64,000 bases of DNA from Nocardiopsis sp. NRRL B-16309 (GCF_001279585.1 NZ_LGEC01000148.1:62001-126000), one strand, 5' to 3'; counted from the stretch's first letter, positions 35,901 through 44,545 are shown. Notes: generated from the letters alone by a model not told the origin. A program made the numbers and translations.

Positions 35901-36701
35901 TCAGGGGCGGTGGGCGACGGCGTGGAGCTGGGTGGCGATCCCGATGAGCTCGGGGTGCTCGGCGGCGGCCCGCTCCAGTTCCACCAGGCGCTGTCCGGCC
36001 TGCGCGTCGCCCTCCCAGGCGTGCCCGGGGAGGACGTCGGCGAACGCCCGGACACCGCGGATGCTCTCCTGCTCCAGACCGGCTCCGCCGATCAGCGCCA
36101 ACAGCTGCTGACGGGTGAACCGGCGCGGCATGGGGTCGCTCTCGCCCCAGCGGCCGTCGGGGTCGACGAGGAGCCGGTGGGCGTCCTCGATGTGCCCGGC
36201 CAGGGCCCGGTGGAGGGCGCCGGCCACCGCGTTGGTGACCAGCACGCTGACCGCGCCGCCGGGCCGGGTGATGCCGACCACGTCGTGCATCGCGGCGGCC
36301 GGGTCCTCGACGTACTCCAGGACGTTGTGCACCAGGACCAGGTCCGTGCTGCCGGGCGTGAACAGCCCGGACAGGTCGCGCGTCTCGCCCTGGACGCCGC
36401 GTACGGCGACTCCGCGCTCGGCGGCCCGGCGCTCCAGCGCGGCCAGCGAGTCCGGGCTGGGCTCGACGACCGTGACCCGGTGGCCGAGTTCGGCGAGCGG
36501 GACGGCGGCGCCGCCGGTGCCCCCTCCCGCGTCCACGATCTCCAGGGGTCCGCCGTCACCGAGCCGGGCCAGCAGTCCCTCCAGGGCGTCCCACACGACC
36601 GCGGTCCGCGCGGCGTTGGCCGCCCGCACCGGTCCGGCCGTGCCGCCGGCGCCCGGCCCGCCGCTGTCGGCGGTCGCGGTCGCAGTGCTCCTGTCAGTCA
36701 C
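35901..36701 (-). CDS. SAM-dependent class I methyltransferase
   Basis: A 266-residue methyltransferase of unknown substrate. A low-complexity Thr/Ala/Gly leader (1-30) is followed by the Rossmann fold with motif I EIVDAGGGTGGAAVPLAELG (about 53-72), an acidic second strand VTVVEPS, and motif III around LVLVHNVLEYVEDP (about 120-133). The DPMPRRFTRQQLLALI stretch resembles CmoA/UbiE-like class I enzymes. The GTG start follows GGAGGGG by 7 nt. It lies 53 nt downstream of nusB on the same strand and may be transcribed with the aroC-nusB group. Confidence 0.85.
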   Translation of the reverse strand: MTDRSTATATADSGGPGAGGTAGPVRAANAARTAVVWDALEGLLARLGDGGPLEIVDAGGGTGGAAVPLAELGHRVTVVEPSPDSLAALERRAAERGVAVRGVQGETRDLSGLFTPGSTDLVLVHNVLEYVEDPAAAMHDVVGITRPGGAVSVLVTNAVAGALHRALAGHIEDAHRLLVDPDGRWGESDPMPRRFTRQQLLALIGGAGLEQESIRGVRAFADVLPGHAWEGDAQAGQRLVELERAAAEHPELIGIATQLHAVAHRP

Positions 36702-36754
36702 CTGACGTCCCCTCCATCACTGTGCCCGGCCCCGCCGGCCCTCGTTCGCCGATG

Positions 36755-37168
36755 TCAGAGCGCGAGCGTCGCCTTGTTCTCCATCAAGCGTGACAGAAGT
36801 CCGCTGACGAAGTTCGGCGACTCGTCGGTGGACAGCTCCTTGGCGACGCCGACGGCCTCGGCGATGGCCACGCCGTCGGGGATCTCGTCGTCCCAGAGCA
36901 GCTCGAAAGCGCCCATCCGCAGGATGTTGCGGTCGACGACGGGCATCCGCTCCAGGGTCCAGCCGATGGCGTAGGTGCCCAGAAGCTCGTCGATACGGGC
37001 GCGCCGACCGTCGACGGAGCGCGCCAGGTTCTCGGTGAACTCGTTGATGGGCGGTTCGGGCTGGGCACGCCGGCGCTTGATGACCTCCTCGACGGAGATA
37101 GCGCGGACCTCGGCCTCGTAGAGGACCTCGACCGCGCGCCGCCGCGCCTTGCGCCGTGCTCCGCTCAT
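36755..37168 (-). CDS. nusB: Transcription antitermination factor NusB
   Basis: An RNA-binding factor that acts with NusE (S10) at boxA in rRNA antitermination. The 137 residues form the all-helical NusB fold: RRKARRRAVEVLYEAEVR (about 5-22), the central WTLERMPVVDRNILRMGAFELLW, seen in two parts (about 70-92), and IAEAVGVAKELSTDESPNFVSG (about 102-123, also in parts). The ATG overlaps the efp stop by one base (TGATG), so translation is probably coupled. Confidence 0.96.
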   Translation of the reverse strand: MSGARRKARRRAVEVLYEAEVRAISVEEVIKRRRAQPEPPINEFTENLARSVDGRRARIDELLGTYAIGWTLERMPVVDRNILRMGAFELLWDDEIPDGVAIAEAVGVAKELSTDESPNFVSGLLSRLMENKATLAL

Positions 37169-37731
37169 CAGTTGACTCGCCCGAGGTAGTCGCCCGTGCG
37201 GGTGTCGACCTTGATGCGCTCGCCCTCGGTGATGAAGAGCGGCACCTGGATGACGGCGCCGGTCTGGACGGTGGCGGGCTTGGTGCCGCCGGTGGAGCGG
37301 TCGCCCTGCACGCCGGGGTCGGTCTGGGTGATCTCCAGCTCGACGGCGGCGGGCAGCTCGATGTAGAGCGGGTTGCCCTCGTTGGTGGCCACCGTGACCC
37401 GGGTGTTCTCCAGGAGGAAGTCCTTGTCGCCGCCGACGACCGCTTCGCCGACCGGGATCTGGTCGAAGGTCGTGGTGTCCATGAAGATGAACGAGTCGCC
37501 GTCGTGGTACAGGTACTCCATCTCACGGCGGTCGACGCTGGCGAACTCGACCTTCGAACCGGCGTTGAAGGTCTTGTCGACGATCTTGCCCGTGAGGACG
37601 TTCTTCAGCTTCGTGCGGACGAACGCGCCGCCCTTGCCCGGCTTGACGTGCTGGAACTCCAGGACATTCCAGAGGACGCCGCCGTCGAGCCGCAGGGTCG
37701 TGCCGTTCTTGATGTCGTTCGTCGTGGCCAC
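37168..37731 (-). CDS. efp: Translation elongation factor P with PGKGG loop
   Basis: Relieves ribosome stalling at proline runs. The 187 residues have the three EF-P beta domains. The domain I loop that reaches the peptidyl-transferase centre reads KPGKGGAFVR, with the tip Lys33. Actinobacterial EF-P typically has PGKGP and works with unmodified lysine, so the Gly35 here is unusual. Other blocks (GDRSTGGTKPATVQTGA, GDYLGRVN end) are standard. The GTG start has GGAGAG 9 nt upstream. It follows aroB by 150 nt and is coupled to nusB. Confidence 0.96.
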   Translation of the reverse strand: MATTNDIKNGTTLRLDGGVLWNVLEFQHVKPGKGGAFVRTKLKNVLTGKIVDKTFNAGSKVEFASVDRREMEYLYHDGDSFIFMDTTTFDQIPVGEAVVGGDKDFLLENTRVTVATNEGNPLYIELPAAVELEITQTDPGVQGDRSTGGTKPATVQTGAVIQVPLFITEGERIKVDTRTGDYLGRVN

Positions 37732-37881
37732 TTCGGTCGTCTCTCCAAGGGGTCTGACACGTCGGTCACCGGACTCGCGGCCCGGTCGTGATGAGTGGGG
37801 CGGTGTGCGGGCACCTCGGGGGTCGACCCCGGTGCACCAGTGCGAATGTCGCCCGACTGCAGTCTAGTGGCTTCGCGGAAC

Positions 37882-38964
37882 TCAGGCGTCGCCCGCGACC
37901 GCGCGGTAGGCCTGCGCCAACTGTTCGTCGGTGGGGCCGCTGAGGATGGCGGGCTTCGCCAGGCCGTCCAGGACCACGAAGCGCAGTGTGGCGCCGCGGG
38001 CCTTCTTGTCCACGCTCATCGCGTCGCGCAGCCGGGGCCAGGCCTCGGGGGCGTAGGAGGTGGGAAGTCCCACCGAGGACAGGATGGTGCGGTGCCGTTC
38101 CACGAGTCCGGCGTCGATGCGGCCGGTGATCCTGGCGAGCTCCGCGGCGAAGACCATGCCGATGGCGACGGCGTAGCCGTGCCGGAAGGTGTAGTTCTCG
38201 GCGCGCTCGACCGCGTGGCCCAGGGTGTGCCCGTAGTTGAGGATCTCGCGCCGGCCGCTCTCCCTCAGGTCGCCGGAGACGACGTCGGCCTTGACCCGGA
38301 CGGCGCGTTCGACCAGTTCCCGGGTGTGCCGGCCCTCGGGGGTGGTGGCGCCCCGGGGGTCGTCCTCGATCAGGTCGCAGATGACGGGGTCGTCGATGAA
38401 TCCGGCCTTGATGATCTCGGCGAGGCCGCCGATGTAGTCGGCCGTGGGCAGGCTCGGCAGGGTGGCGAGGTCGCACAGGACGCCGACCGGGGGGTGGAAG
38501 GCGCCCACGAGGTTCTTGCCCTCGGGGGTGTTGATGCCGGTCTTGCCGCCCACGGCGGCGTCGACCATGCCGAGCAGTGTGGTGGGGACCAGGACCGAGC
38601 GCACGCCGCGCAGCCAGGTGGCGGCGACGAACCCGGCCAGGTCCGTGGCGGCACCGCCGCCGACGCCGACGACGGCGTCGGTGCGGGTGAACGCGTGCCG
38701 TCCCAGCCGCGACCACAGGTCGGTGGCCACGGCGGCGGTCTTGGCGGCCTCCCCGTCGGGGACGGGCATGGGCCGGACCGTGTACCCGGCGGCTTCGAGG
38801 ACTCCGACGACGGGGCGGGCCACGGCTCCCAGGCCCTCGGGGTGGATGACGGCGACCTGGGCGGCGTCACCGACCAGCGAGGGGAGTTCGGACAGGACTC
38901 CGCTGCCGATCACGGCGTCGTAGCGGGAGGCGGGCTCGCCCACCCCGATGCGGGTCACGCTCAC
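37882..38964 (-). CDS. aroB: 3-dehydroquinate synthase
   Basis: Converts DAHP to 3-dehydroquinate, the second shikimate-pathway step; NAD- and zinc-dependent. The 360 residues contain GVGGGAATDLAGFVAATWLRG in two parts (about 98-118), PTTLLGMVDAAVGGKTGIN (about 122-140, in parts) and the zinc region ILNYGHTLGHAVE (about 240-252). The GTG start overlaps the aroK stop by 4 nt (GTGA). Confidence 0.96.
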   Translation of the reverse strand: MSVTRIGVGEPASRYDAVIGSGVLSELPSLVGDAAQVAVIHPEGLGAVARPVVGVLEAAGYTVRPMPVPDGEAAKTAAVATDLWSRLGRHAFTRTDAVVGVGGGAATDLAGFVAATWLRGVRSVLVPTTLLGMVDAAVGGKTGINTPEGKNLVGAFHPPVGVLCDLATLPSLPTADYIGGLAEIIKAGFIDDPVICDLIEDDPRGATTPEGRHTRELVERAVRVKADVVSGDLRESGRREILNYGHTLGHAVERAENYTFRHGYAVAIGMVFAAELARITGRIDAGLVERHRTILSSVGLPTSYAPEAWPRLRDAMSVDKKARGATLRFVVLDGLAKPAILSGPTDEQLAQAYRAVAGDA

Positions 38965-39485
38965 TTGTGGGCCTTTCCGGCGTCCTGGAGGGTGGGCAGG
39001 ATGGCGTCGACGACCTCTTCGGGGTGGAAGTCCGTCGTGGGCACGGTGACGGTGGCCAGGCCCTCGTAGACGGGCAGGCGCTCGTTGAGCAGCCGTCGCA
39101 GCTGGGTACGGGGGTTGCCCGCCAGGAGCGGACGGGCGACGTCCATGCCGACGCGACGGGCCAGTTCGCCGAACTCGACCTGGAGGTAGACCACGTGGTG
39201 GTCGGCCAGGTCGGCACGTGTGTCCTCGTCCAGGACGGCGCCGCCGCCGACGGCGATCACGCCCTCCCACTCGCGCAGTCCCTCGGCCACGATCTCGCGC
39301 TCCATGGCGCGGAAGGCCTCCTCGCCGTCCTCGACGAAGATCTCGCTGATGGGCTTGCCCGCGCGCTTCTCGATCTCGCTGTCGGTGCACAGCAGGCCGA
39401 CGCCCAGACGATCGGCCAGCGCCCGGCCGACGGTCGACTTCCCCGATCCGGGAGAACCGATGAGCACCGCGATCGCTCTAGCCAC
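38961..39485 (-). CDS. aroK: Shikimate kinase
   Basis: Phosphorylates shikimate at O3 with ATP. The 174 residues start with the P-loop IGSPGSGKSTVGRALA (about 9-24). Shikimate-binding residues lie in LCTDSEIEKRAGK (Asp near 35) and EIVAEGLREWEGVIAVGGGAV, where the GGG loop is near 78-82. A lid region with RPLLAGNPRTQLRRLL is near 117-132. The GTG start has only a weak AGG upstream. It is followed directly by aroB. Confidence 0.95.
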   Translation of the reverse strand: MARAIAVLIGSPGSGKSTVGRALADRLGVGLLCTDSEIEKRAGKPISEIFVEDGEEAFRAMEREIVAEGLREWEGVIAVGGGAVLDEDTRADLADHHVVYLQVEFGELARRVGMDVARPLLAGNPRTQLRRLLNERLPVYEGLATVTVPTTDFHPEEVVDAILPTLQDAGKAHK

Positions 39486-39639
39486 GCTTAGCCTGCCTCG
39501 AAGGGTCCACCCCCGCGAGCGCGGGGGTCCTGCCGGGTATGTGTGCTTCCCTGTCTAGCAGAACCGCGGCTCCGCCGTGCGCGGAGTCCCAGGACATGGA
39601 CACCCGCGACGCGTCACGGCGGTGGGTACGGATCCGGGG

Positions 39640-39711
39640 ATCCGGAACCGCACCCGGACGACGGCGGTAGGCAGGACGCGGGAATCCGGAACCGCACCGG
39701 GACGACGGCGG
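39640..39711. repeat. Two 28-bp direct repeats before the aroC terminator
   Basis: ATCCGGAACCGCACC followed by (C/G)GGACGACGGCGG occurs at 39640-39667 and 39684-39711 with a single mismatch. They lie in the 266-nt aroK-aroC gap. The remainder of that gap is unremarkable. Confidence 0.65.
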
Positions 39712-39740
39712 CCCGCCCCGTCGGTGGACGGGGCGGGCCG
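39709..39740 (-). terminator. Hairpin after aroC
   Basis: A perfect 14-bp stem (39709-39722 with 39727-39740, loop GGTG) begins 11 nt past the aroC stop on the minus strand. It probably separates aroC from aroK. Confidence 0.75.
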
Positions 39741-39751
39741 GGTCGCACGTC

Positions 39752-40933
39752 CTAGCGGATCTCCAGGGAGTCCAGGTAGCCGCGCAGGTTGCGGCCGGTC
39801 TCGGTGACCGAGTCGCCGCCGAACTTCTCCACGGCGGCCTCGGCCAGCACCAGGGCGACCATGGCCTCGGCGACCACGCCCGCCGCCGGGACGGCGGTCA
39901 CGTCGCTGCGCTGGTGGTCGGCGCGCGTGGCCTCGCCCGTGGTGACGTCGATGGTGTCGAGCGCCTTGGGGACGGTGGCGATGGGCTTCATCGCCGCGCG
40001 CACGCGCAGTGCGTCACCGGTGCTCATGCCGCCCTCGACACCGCCCGCGCGGTTGGTCCGGCGGCGCACGCCCTCCGGACCGGGCTCGATCTCGTCGTGG
40101 GCGGCCGATCCGCGGCGGGCCGCGGTGCGGAAGCCGTCGCCGACCTCCACGCCCTTGATGGCCTGGATGCCCATGAGGGCACCCGCCAGGCGGGAGTCCA
40201 GGCGCCGGTCCCAGTGCACGTGGCTGCCCAGGCCGGGCGGGAGCCCGTAGGCCAGCACCTCGACGACGCCGCCGAGGGTGTCGCCGGACTTCTTGGTGTC
40301 GTCGACCTCCTCGACCATGCGGGCGCTGGTCTCGGGGTCGAAGCAGCGCAGCGGATCGGCGTCGATCGCGGCCAGGTCCTCGGGACGCGGTTCGACCGAG
40401 CCCTCGGGCACGGCGACCGGCCCCATGGACACCACGTGGCTCAGGATCTCCACGCCGAGCGCCTGGCGCAGGAACTGGCGGGCCACCTCGCCGATGGCCA
40501 CGCGCGCGGCGGTCTCACGGGCGCTGGCGCGCTCCAGGATCGGCCGGGACTCCTCGTGCCCGTACTTCTGCATGCCGACGAGGTCGGCGTGCCCCGGCCG
40601 GGGCCGGGTCAGCGGCGCGTTGCGCGCCACGCCGTCCAGCTCCTCGGCGGGTACGGGATCGGGAGACATCACCTTCTCCCACTTGGGCCACTCGGTGTTC
40701 CCGACCTCGATCGCGACCGGACCCCCCTGGGTCAGGCCGTGCCGGATACCCCCGATGACGGAGACCTGGTCCTGCTCGAACTTCATCCGGGCGCCTCGTC
40801 CGTACCCGGCGCGGCGGCGGAGCAGCGCGGCGGCGATGTCGTCAGAAGTGACGGACACACCGGCCGGGAGGCCCTCCAGAATCGCGACGAGTGCCGGCCC
40901 GTGGGACTCCCCTGCGGTCAGCCAACGCAACAT
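39752..40933 (-). CDS. aroC: Chorismate synthase
   Basis: Converts EPSP to chorismate with reduced FMN, the last step of the common aromatic pathway. The 393 residues start MLRWLTAGESHGPALVAI, the first family signature with the catalytic His. RRAGYGRGARMKFEQD (about 41-56), ARETAARVAIGEVARQFL (about 135-152) and NRAGGVEGGMSTG follow. ATG 40933 was chosen at the conserved N-terminus; GGGAAGA lies upstream. It follows the prepilin peptidase gene by 45 nt. Confidence 0.96.
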   Translation of the reverse strand: MLRWLTAGESHGPALVAILEGLPAGVSVTSDDIAAALLRRRAGYGRGARMKFEQDQVSVIGGIRHGLTQGGPVAIEVGNTEWPKWEKVMSPDPVPAEELDGVARNAPLTRPRPGHADLVGMQKYGHEESRPILERASARETAARVAIGEVARQFLRQALGVEILSHVVSMGPVAVPEGSVEPRPEDLAAIDADPLRCFDPETSARMVEEVDDTKKSGDTLGGVVEVLAYGLPPGLGSHVHWDRRLDSRLAGALMGIQAIKGVEVGDGFRTAARRGSAAHDEIEPGPEGVRRRTNRAGGVEGGMSTGDALRVRAAMKPIATVPKALDTIDVTTGEATRADHQRSDVTAVPAAGVVAEAMVALVLAEAAVEKFGGDSVTETGRNLRGYLDSLEIR

Positions 40934-40978
40934 GGTGACGATCTTCCCACGGATGGAAGCGCCTCGTTGCACCAGGGC

Positions 40979-41944
40979 TCACGGATGGACCACCAGGGGC
41001 GCCCCGACGAGCACGGTGACGAGGGTGGCGCCGAGCATGAAGGGGCCCAGCGGGAAGGGCTGCATGGGTCTGAGCCGCCGCAGGACCAGTAGCACCAGGC
41101 CCAGCGCGGAGAAGGCGGCGAAGGCCCAGAACACCGCGACGAGCGCCCCCAGGGGACCCGCCGCCCAGCCCGCGTACAGCCCGGTCAGGCCGGACAGCTT
41201 GACGTCGCCGAAGCCGAACCCGCGCGGGGAGACCCGCCACAGCAGCCAGTACAGGACCGTGACCAGGACCATGCTGACCAGGGCCGCCCCCGCGCGGTCC
41301 AGCCCCTGGCCGCTGGGCGGCAGGAACACCGCGGCGGCGAGCAGGAGGAAGGCCACGACGTATCCCGGGCCGACCAGGGGGTCGGGCAGGCGCAGCACCC
41401 GCAGGTCGATGACGGACAGGACCGCGGTGAGCACCGCCAGCCACAGCACGGCGAGCAGTTCGACGGGCGACCACCGGGGGTCCGTGGCGGCGACGGTCCC
41501 CACGACCGCGAACAGCGCGCCGGTGGCGGCGACGACCGCGAGGTGGGGGCGGATGACCTGCTCACAGTGCGGACAGGCGCCGCGTCTGCGGAAGGCCCGG
41601 GAGGCGACGGTCGGGGTCCAGGGGACGAAGGTCAGCTCGGCGCGGCAGAACGGGCAGCGCGGTGGCGGCGGCCCCTCCTCGTCCTCCCCCGGAGCGGCGG
41701 CGGGCGGCGCCCCGGCGACGCTCCCGGTCTCGGACGCCGACGCCGTGGCCTCGCTCTGGCCGGCGGGCGCGGCGAGCGTTCTCGGCGCTCCCGGCAGCGG
41801 GTCGCCGGACGCGTCCGCGGCGCCGAAGAGGTGCACGAGGCGGCCGGCGGTGTGGCCGACGCCCAGCCCGAGCAGGGCCAGGCAGGCGGTCGCCGCGACC
41901 GTCCACAGAGTCGGGTCCAGTCCGAGCGTCGAGGGGGTGGTCAT
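40979..41944 (-). CDS. Type IV prepilin peptidase-like membrane protease (A24)
   Basis: Cleaves prepilin-type leaders of Tad/Flp or type IV pilins, whose genes are not in this window. The 321 residues have one N-terminal helix and an Ala/Pro/Ser linker, then two Cys pairs (CPFC near 95 and CPHC near 121) and six or more membrane helices. The aspartyl protease acids are in SVIDLRVLRLPD and the GxGD motif GFGFGDVKLSG. ATG 41944 lacks a ribosome site but TATTTT stands 6 nt before it, fitting a leaderless transcript. In actinobacteria it commonly lies next to aroC. Confidence 0.88.
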   Translation of the reverse strand: MTTPSTLGLDPTLWTVAATACLALLGLGVGHTAGRLVHLFGAADASGDPLPGAPRTLAAPAGQSEATASASETGSVAGAPPAAAPGEDEEGPPPPRCPFCRAELTFVPWTPTVASRAFRRRGACPHCEQVIRPHLAVVAATGALFAVVGTVAATDPRWSPVELLAVLWLAVLTAVLSVIDLRVLRLPDPLVGPGYVVAFLLLAAAVFLPPSGQGLDRAGAALVSMVLVTVLYWLLWRVSPRGFGFGDVKLSGLTGLYAGWAAGPLGALVAVFWAFAAFSALGLVLLVLRRLRPMQPFPLGPFMLGATLVTVLVGAPLVVHP

Positions 41945-41950
41945 GACCGA

Positions 41951-41956
41951 AAAATA
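41951..41956 (-). promoter_or_regulatory. Candidate -10 of a leaderless prepilin peptidase transcript
   Basis: TATTTT on the minus strand ends 6 nt before the ATG at 41944. With no Shine-Dalgarno, transcription probably starts at or next to the start codon. This promoter would also serve aroC downstream. Confidence 0.5.
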
Positions 41957-42101
41957 CCGGTCCGCGGCGCCGGAGGACAGGTGCACGCGCGGCCTGTGGA
42001 CAACTCGGCTTCGGAGGGAGGACCGTCCGTGCGCGATTGGACCGCGCGGCCGGAGAACCACAGGAGTGCCGCGGTCCGCGGACCACCGGGCGCGGGCGGG
42101 A

Positions 42102-42809
42102 TCAGCCCCGGTCGCGCCGGGCGCGCACCACGGCGCTGAGTTCCACGCCGCCCGGCAGCACGTGCCGCAGCTCGGCGGCCAGCCGGTCGGCGACCCGGCG
42201 CAGCGACTCGTCGTCGCGCTCCTCCAGCTCCAGGCGGATGCCGATGTCGGCGCGCTCGGAGGGGTGCACGCGTACGCGCTCGATGCCGAACTCGGCGTGC
42301 GTGACCCGGTAGATGAGGGCCAGGACCTGCGGGTCGTCCTTGGGCTCGGGGACGGCGCCCTGCTCGGCGAGCAGGGTGAGGAAACGCCCCTGGATCGTGT
42401 AGGGCGTCGGCCCGGACACGTCGAGGACGAGCGCGTCGGCGCCCTCCTCCACGGCGGCCTGGCAGGCGTCCTTGGTCGTGAAGGGCACCGGCCGGGCGTC
42501 GGCCCGCCAGCGCCGGACGGCGTCGACGCAGGTGAAGGCGAGGACGCCGCGCCGCCCGTCCTTGCCCGTCATGACGGGGACGGCCACCTCGCTGTGCTTG
42601 TCCTTGGTGAGCCCGCCGACGCCCTTGCCGGTCTCGGTGGCCACGGCGACCACGGGGATGAGGAGCCGGGAACGGCTGAGCGCGTCCAGGACCTGGCGGT
42701 CGCCGACCAGGCCCACGGCGTGGTCGCGCAGTCGGGCCTCGACGTCCGGGTCGACGCTGCCGTCGTCGTCGCGGAAGTTCTGGGCGCCGATGATCGATGG
42801 TCTGCTCAC
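42102..42809 (-). CDS. SseB-domain protein
   Basis: A 235-residue protein with an SseB N-terminal domain. This fold is found in type VII/III secretion-linked and many orphan actinobacterial proteins; the function here is unknown. Visible are RLLIPVVAVATETGKGVGG (about 48-66), EVAVPVMTGKDGRRGVLAFT (about 73-92) and DALVLDVSGPTPYTIQGRFL (about 124-143), the usual order of the domain. A charged C-terminal part ends ARRDRG. The GTG start has a -10-like TAGAGT 8 nt upstream and no ribosome site, so it may be leaderless. The next gene upstream is a MarR regulator. Confidence 0.82.
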   Translation of the reverse strand: MSRPSIIGAQNFRDDDGSVDPDVEARLRDHAVGLVGDRQVLDALSRSRLLIPVVAVATETGKGVGGLTKDKHSEVAVPVMTGKDGRRGVLAFTCVDAVRRWRADARPVPFTTKDACQAAVEEGADALVLDVSGPTPYTIQGRFLTLLAEQGAVPEPKDDPQVLALIYRVTHAEFGIERVRVHPSERADIGIRLELEERDDESLRRVADRLAAELRHVLPGGVELSAVVRARRDRG

Positions 42810-42861
42810 GGGCTCTGACTCTATCTGTGGTCGGGGGACGGCGGTCGGTGCCGCGGCCGTG

Positions 42862-43314
42862 TCAGGTCCGGTCCGGTTCCAGGACCCTGACGATGGCGGC
42901 GAGCTGGTCGACCTGCTCGGCGGAGAGCCGGTCGAACATCAGCGAGCGCACCCGCGCGGCGTGCCCGGGTGCGGCCGCGCGGAGCAGGTCCGCGCCCTCG
43001 TCGGTGAGGACCGCCCACAGTCCGCGTCGGTCGTCGTCGCAGTGCTCGCGGCGCACGTAGCCGCCCCGTTCGAGCCGGGCGACCTGGTGGGACAGGCGGC
43101 TCTTGGACACGATGACGCTGTCGGCCAGCGCGCGCATGCGCATGCGCCGCTCGGGCGCCTCCGACAGGTGGGCCAGGATGCCGTACTCGATGAGCGACAC
43201 CCCGTTCCTCTCCCGCAGATCCCGTTCGAGCTCGTCGTAGATCCGCGTGTTCATGCGGAGGAACCCACGCCAGACGTGCTGTTCCGCGGCGTCGAGCCAC
43301 ACGGCTTGCTCCAT
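42862..43314 (-). CDS. MarR-family transcriptional regulator
   Basis: A 150-residue winged-helix regulator. It begins MEQAVWLDAAEQHVWRGFL and has NGVSLIEYGILAHLSEAP (about 37-54), the recognition-helix segment RALADSVIVSKSRLSHQVARLE, split around SKSRLS (about 62-80), and the wing YVRREHCDDDRRGLWAVLT. No cysteine-based redox switch is obvious apart from one Cys in the wing. ATG 43314 has AGGA about 8 nt upstream; ATG 43323 is also possible. A dyad operator at 43461-43479 between it and the divergent yceI suggests it controls both. Confidence 0.9.
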   Translation of the reverse strand: MEQAVWLDAAEQHVWRGFLRMNTRIYDELERDLRERNGVSLIEYGILAHLSEAPERRMRMRALADSVIVSKSRLSHQVARLERGGYVRREHCDDDRRGLWAVLTDEGADLLRAAAPGHAARVRSLMFDRLSAEQVDQLAAIVRVLEPDRT

Positions 43315-43460
43315 GGTGTCCATCCTAGATCGCCCGGCACGGGCGGGGGCCCGGAACGGCGGGGCGGGCACGCTCCGCCGGGGTCGCCCGACGGTGTGTC
43401 CGGTGCCACCCGGACGGAGGCGTGAGCCGCTTGCGTGAGCAGGCCCTGCCGCCTAATCTA

Positions 43461-43479
43461 CTTCCAAGGAAGATTCTTC
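43461..43479. promoter_or_regulatory. Dyad operator between marR-type and yceI genes
   Basis: CTTCC-AA-GGAAG (43461-43472) overlaps a second dyad GAAGA-T-TCTTC (43469-43479). It abuts a minus-strand -10-like TAGATT (43455-43460). Its size and symmetry suit a MarR dimer. It is the most likely site for autoregulation and for control of yceI. Confidence 0.6.
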
Positions 43480-43556
43480 TCCAGAACTTTGTTACCGCTC
43501 AGGCACAACAAACGCAGGTCCCGATCGTGGGGCCGCAGAACCCACAGGGAGACCCC

Positions 43557-44099
43557 ATGGCAGCGCAGGAACTCAAGGCCGGCACCTGGAAGATCGACGC
43601 CGCCCACTCGGTCGTCGGCTTCTCCGTCCGCCACATGATGGTCAGCAAGGTCCGTGGCCGCTTCGAGAAGTTCGACGCCACCCTCACCGTCCCCGCCGAC
43701 CCGACGCAGGCCTCCGTCGAGGCCGTCATCGACGCCGGATCGCTCAACACCGACAACGGCGACCGTGACAACCACGTCCGCTCCAAGGACTTCTTCGACA
43801 CCGAGAACTTCCCCGAGTTCACCTTCCGCTCCACCGGCATCGCCGCCAAGGGCGAGGACTTCGTCCTCAAGGGCGAGCTGAGCATCAAGGGCAACACCCG
43901 CCCGGTCGAGCTGGACCTGGAGTTCAACGGCTCCACCCTCGACCCCTTCGGCCTGGACCGCGCCGGCTTCACCGCCTCGACGACGATCAGCCGCAAGGAG
44001 TTCGGCGTGGACATCGAGATGCCGATGGACGGCGGCGGCGTGGTCGTCGGCGACAAGATCACCATCGACATCGACGCCGAGTTCACGCACCAGGCCTGA
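43557..44099 (+). CDS. YceI-family protein
   Basis: A lipocalin-like protein of the YceI family, which binds polyprenoid chains. The 180 residues have no signal peptide, so it should be cytoplasmic, unlike Escherichia YceI. Visible features are TWKIDAAHSVVGFSVRHMMV (about 10-29), VEAVIDAGSLNTDNGDRDNH (about 55-74), DFFDTENFPEFTFRST and the C-terminal ITIDIDAEF. ATG 43557 has AGGGAGA upstream. A MarR-type regulator is divergent with a dyad between them, a pairing common in Streptomyces. Confidence 0.93.
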   Translation: MAAQELKAGTWKIDAAHSVVGFSVRHMMVSKVRGRFEKFDATLTVPADPTQASVEAVIDAGSLNTDNGDRDNHVRSKDFFDTENFPEFTFRSTGIAAKGEDFVLKGELSIKGNTRPVELDLEFNGSTLDPFGLDRAGFTASTTISRKEFGVDIEMPMDGGGVVVGDKITIDIDAEFTHQA

Positions 44100-44171
44100 T
44101 CCGGGCCCGTGGACGGCACCCCACGGGTTGACGACACACCGTCGTCTCCCGTGCCGTGCCTCGGTTATCGT

Positions 44172-44203
44172 CAGTGGGGGAGGGCACACGCCCTCCCCCA
44201 CTG
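44172..44203 (+). terminator. Hairpin after yceI
   Basis: A perfect 14-bp stem (44172-44185 with 44190-44203; loop ACAC) lies 72 nt past yceI and 33 nt before the next gene. It probably ends the yceI transcript. Being so close to the next start, it could also be an attenuator. Confidence 0.7.
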
Positions 44204-44236
44204 CCGTGCGCTCCCTCGCCCCGCCAGGAGGACCCG

Positions 44237-44545
44237 TTGCCGTCCAGCCCCTTCTCCCCCGAGGTCGTCGCCGCCGTCACCCGGCACATGAACGGCGACC
44301 ACCCCGAGGACACCCTGGTCATCTGCCGTTCCCTGGGCGGCCGGCCCGAGGCCACCGCGGCCAGGATGACCGGTCTGGACGGTGAGGGCGGCGACTACGC
44401 GGTCACGGTCGGCGACGCGGAGCAGACGATCCGGATCCCCTGGTCCGAGCCGCTGACCGAACGTACCCAGATCCGCGCCGAGGTCGTGCGCATGTACCAG
44501 GAGGGGTGCGCGCGACTGGGCCTCGCCCCGCGCGGCGAGCACTGA
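44237..44545 (+). CDS. DUF2470-domain protein
   Basis: A 102-residue protein whose main block is HMNGDHPEDTLVICRSLGG (about 19-37), typical of DUF2470. This domain occurs alone in actinobacteria or fused to pyridoxamine-phosphate-oxidase-like domains, and related proteins are linked with haem use; no specific role can be assigned here. The start is TTG at 44237, with AGGAGG 5 nt before it. It stands alone, with the yceI hairpin before and a repeat region after. Confidence 0.88.
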   Translation: MPSSPFSPEVVAAVTRHMNGDHPEDTLVICRSLGGRPEATAARMTGLDGEGGDYAVTVGDAEQTIRIPWSEPLTERTQIRAEVVRMYQEGCARLGLAPRGEH

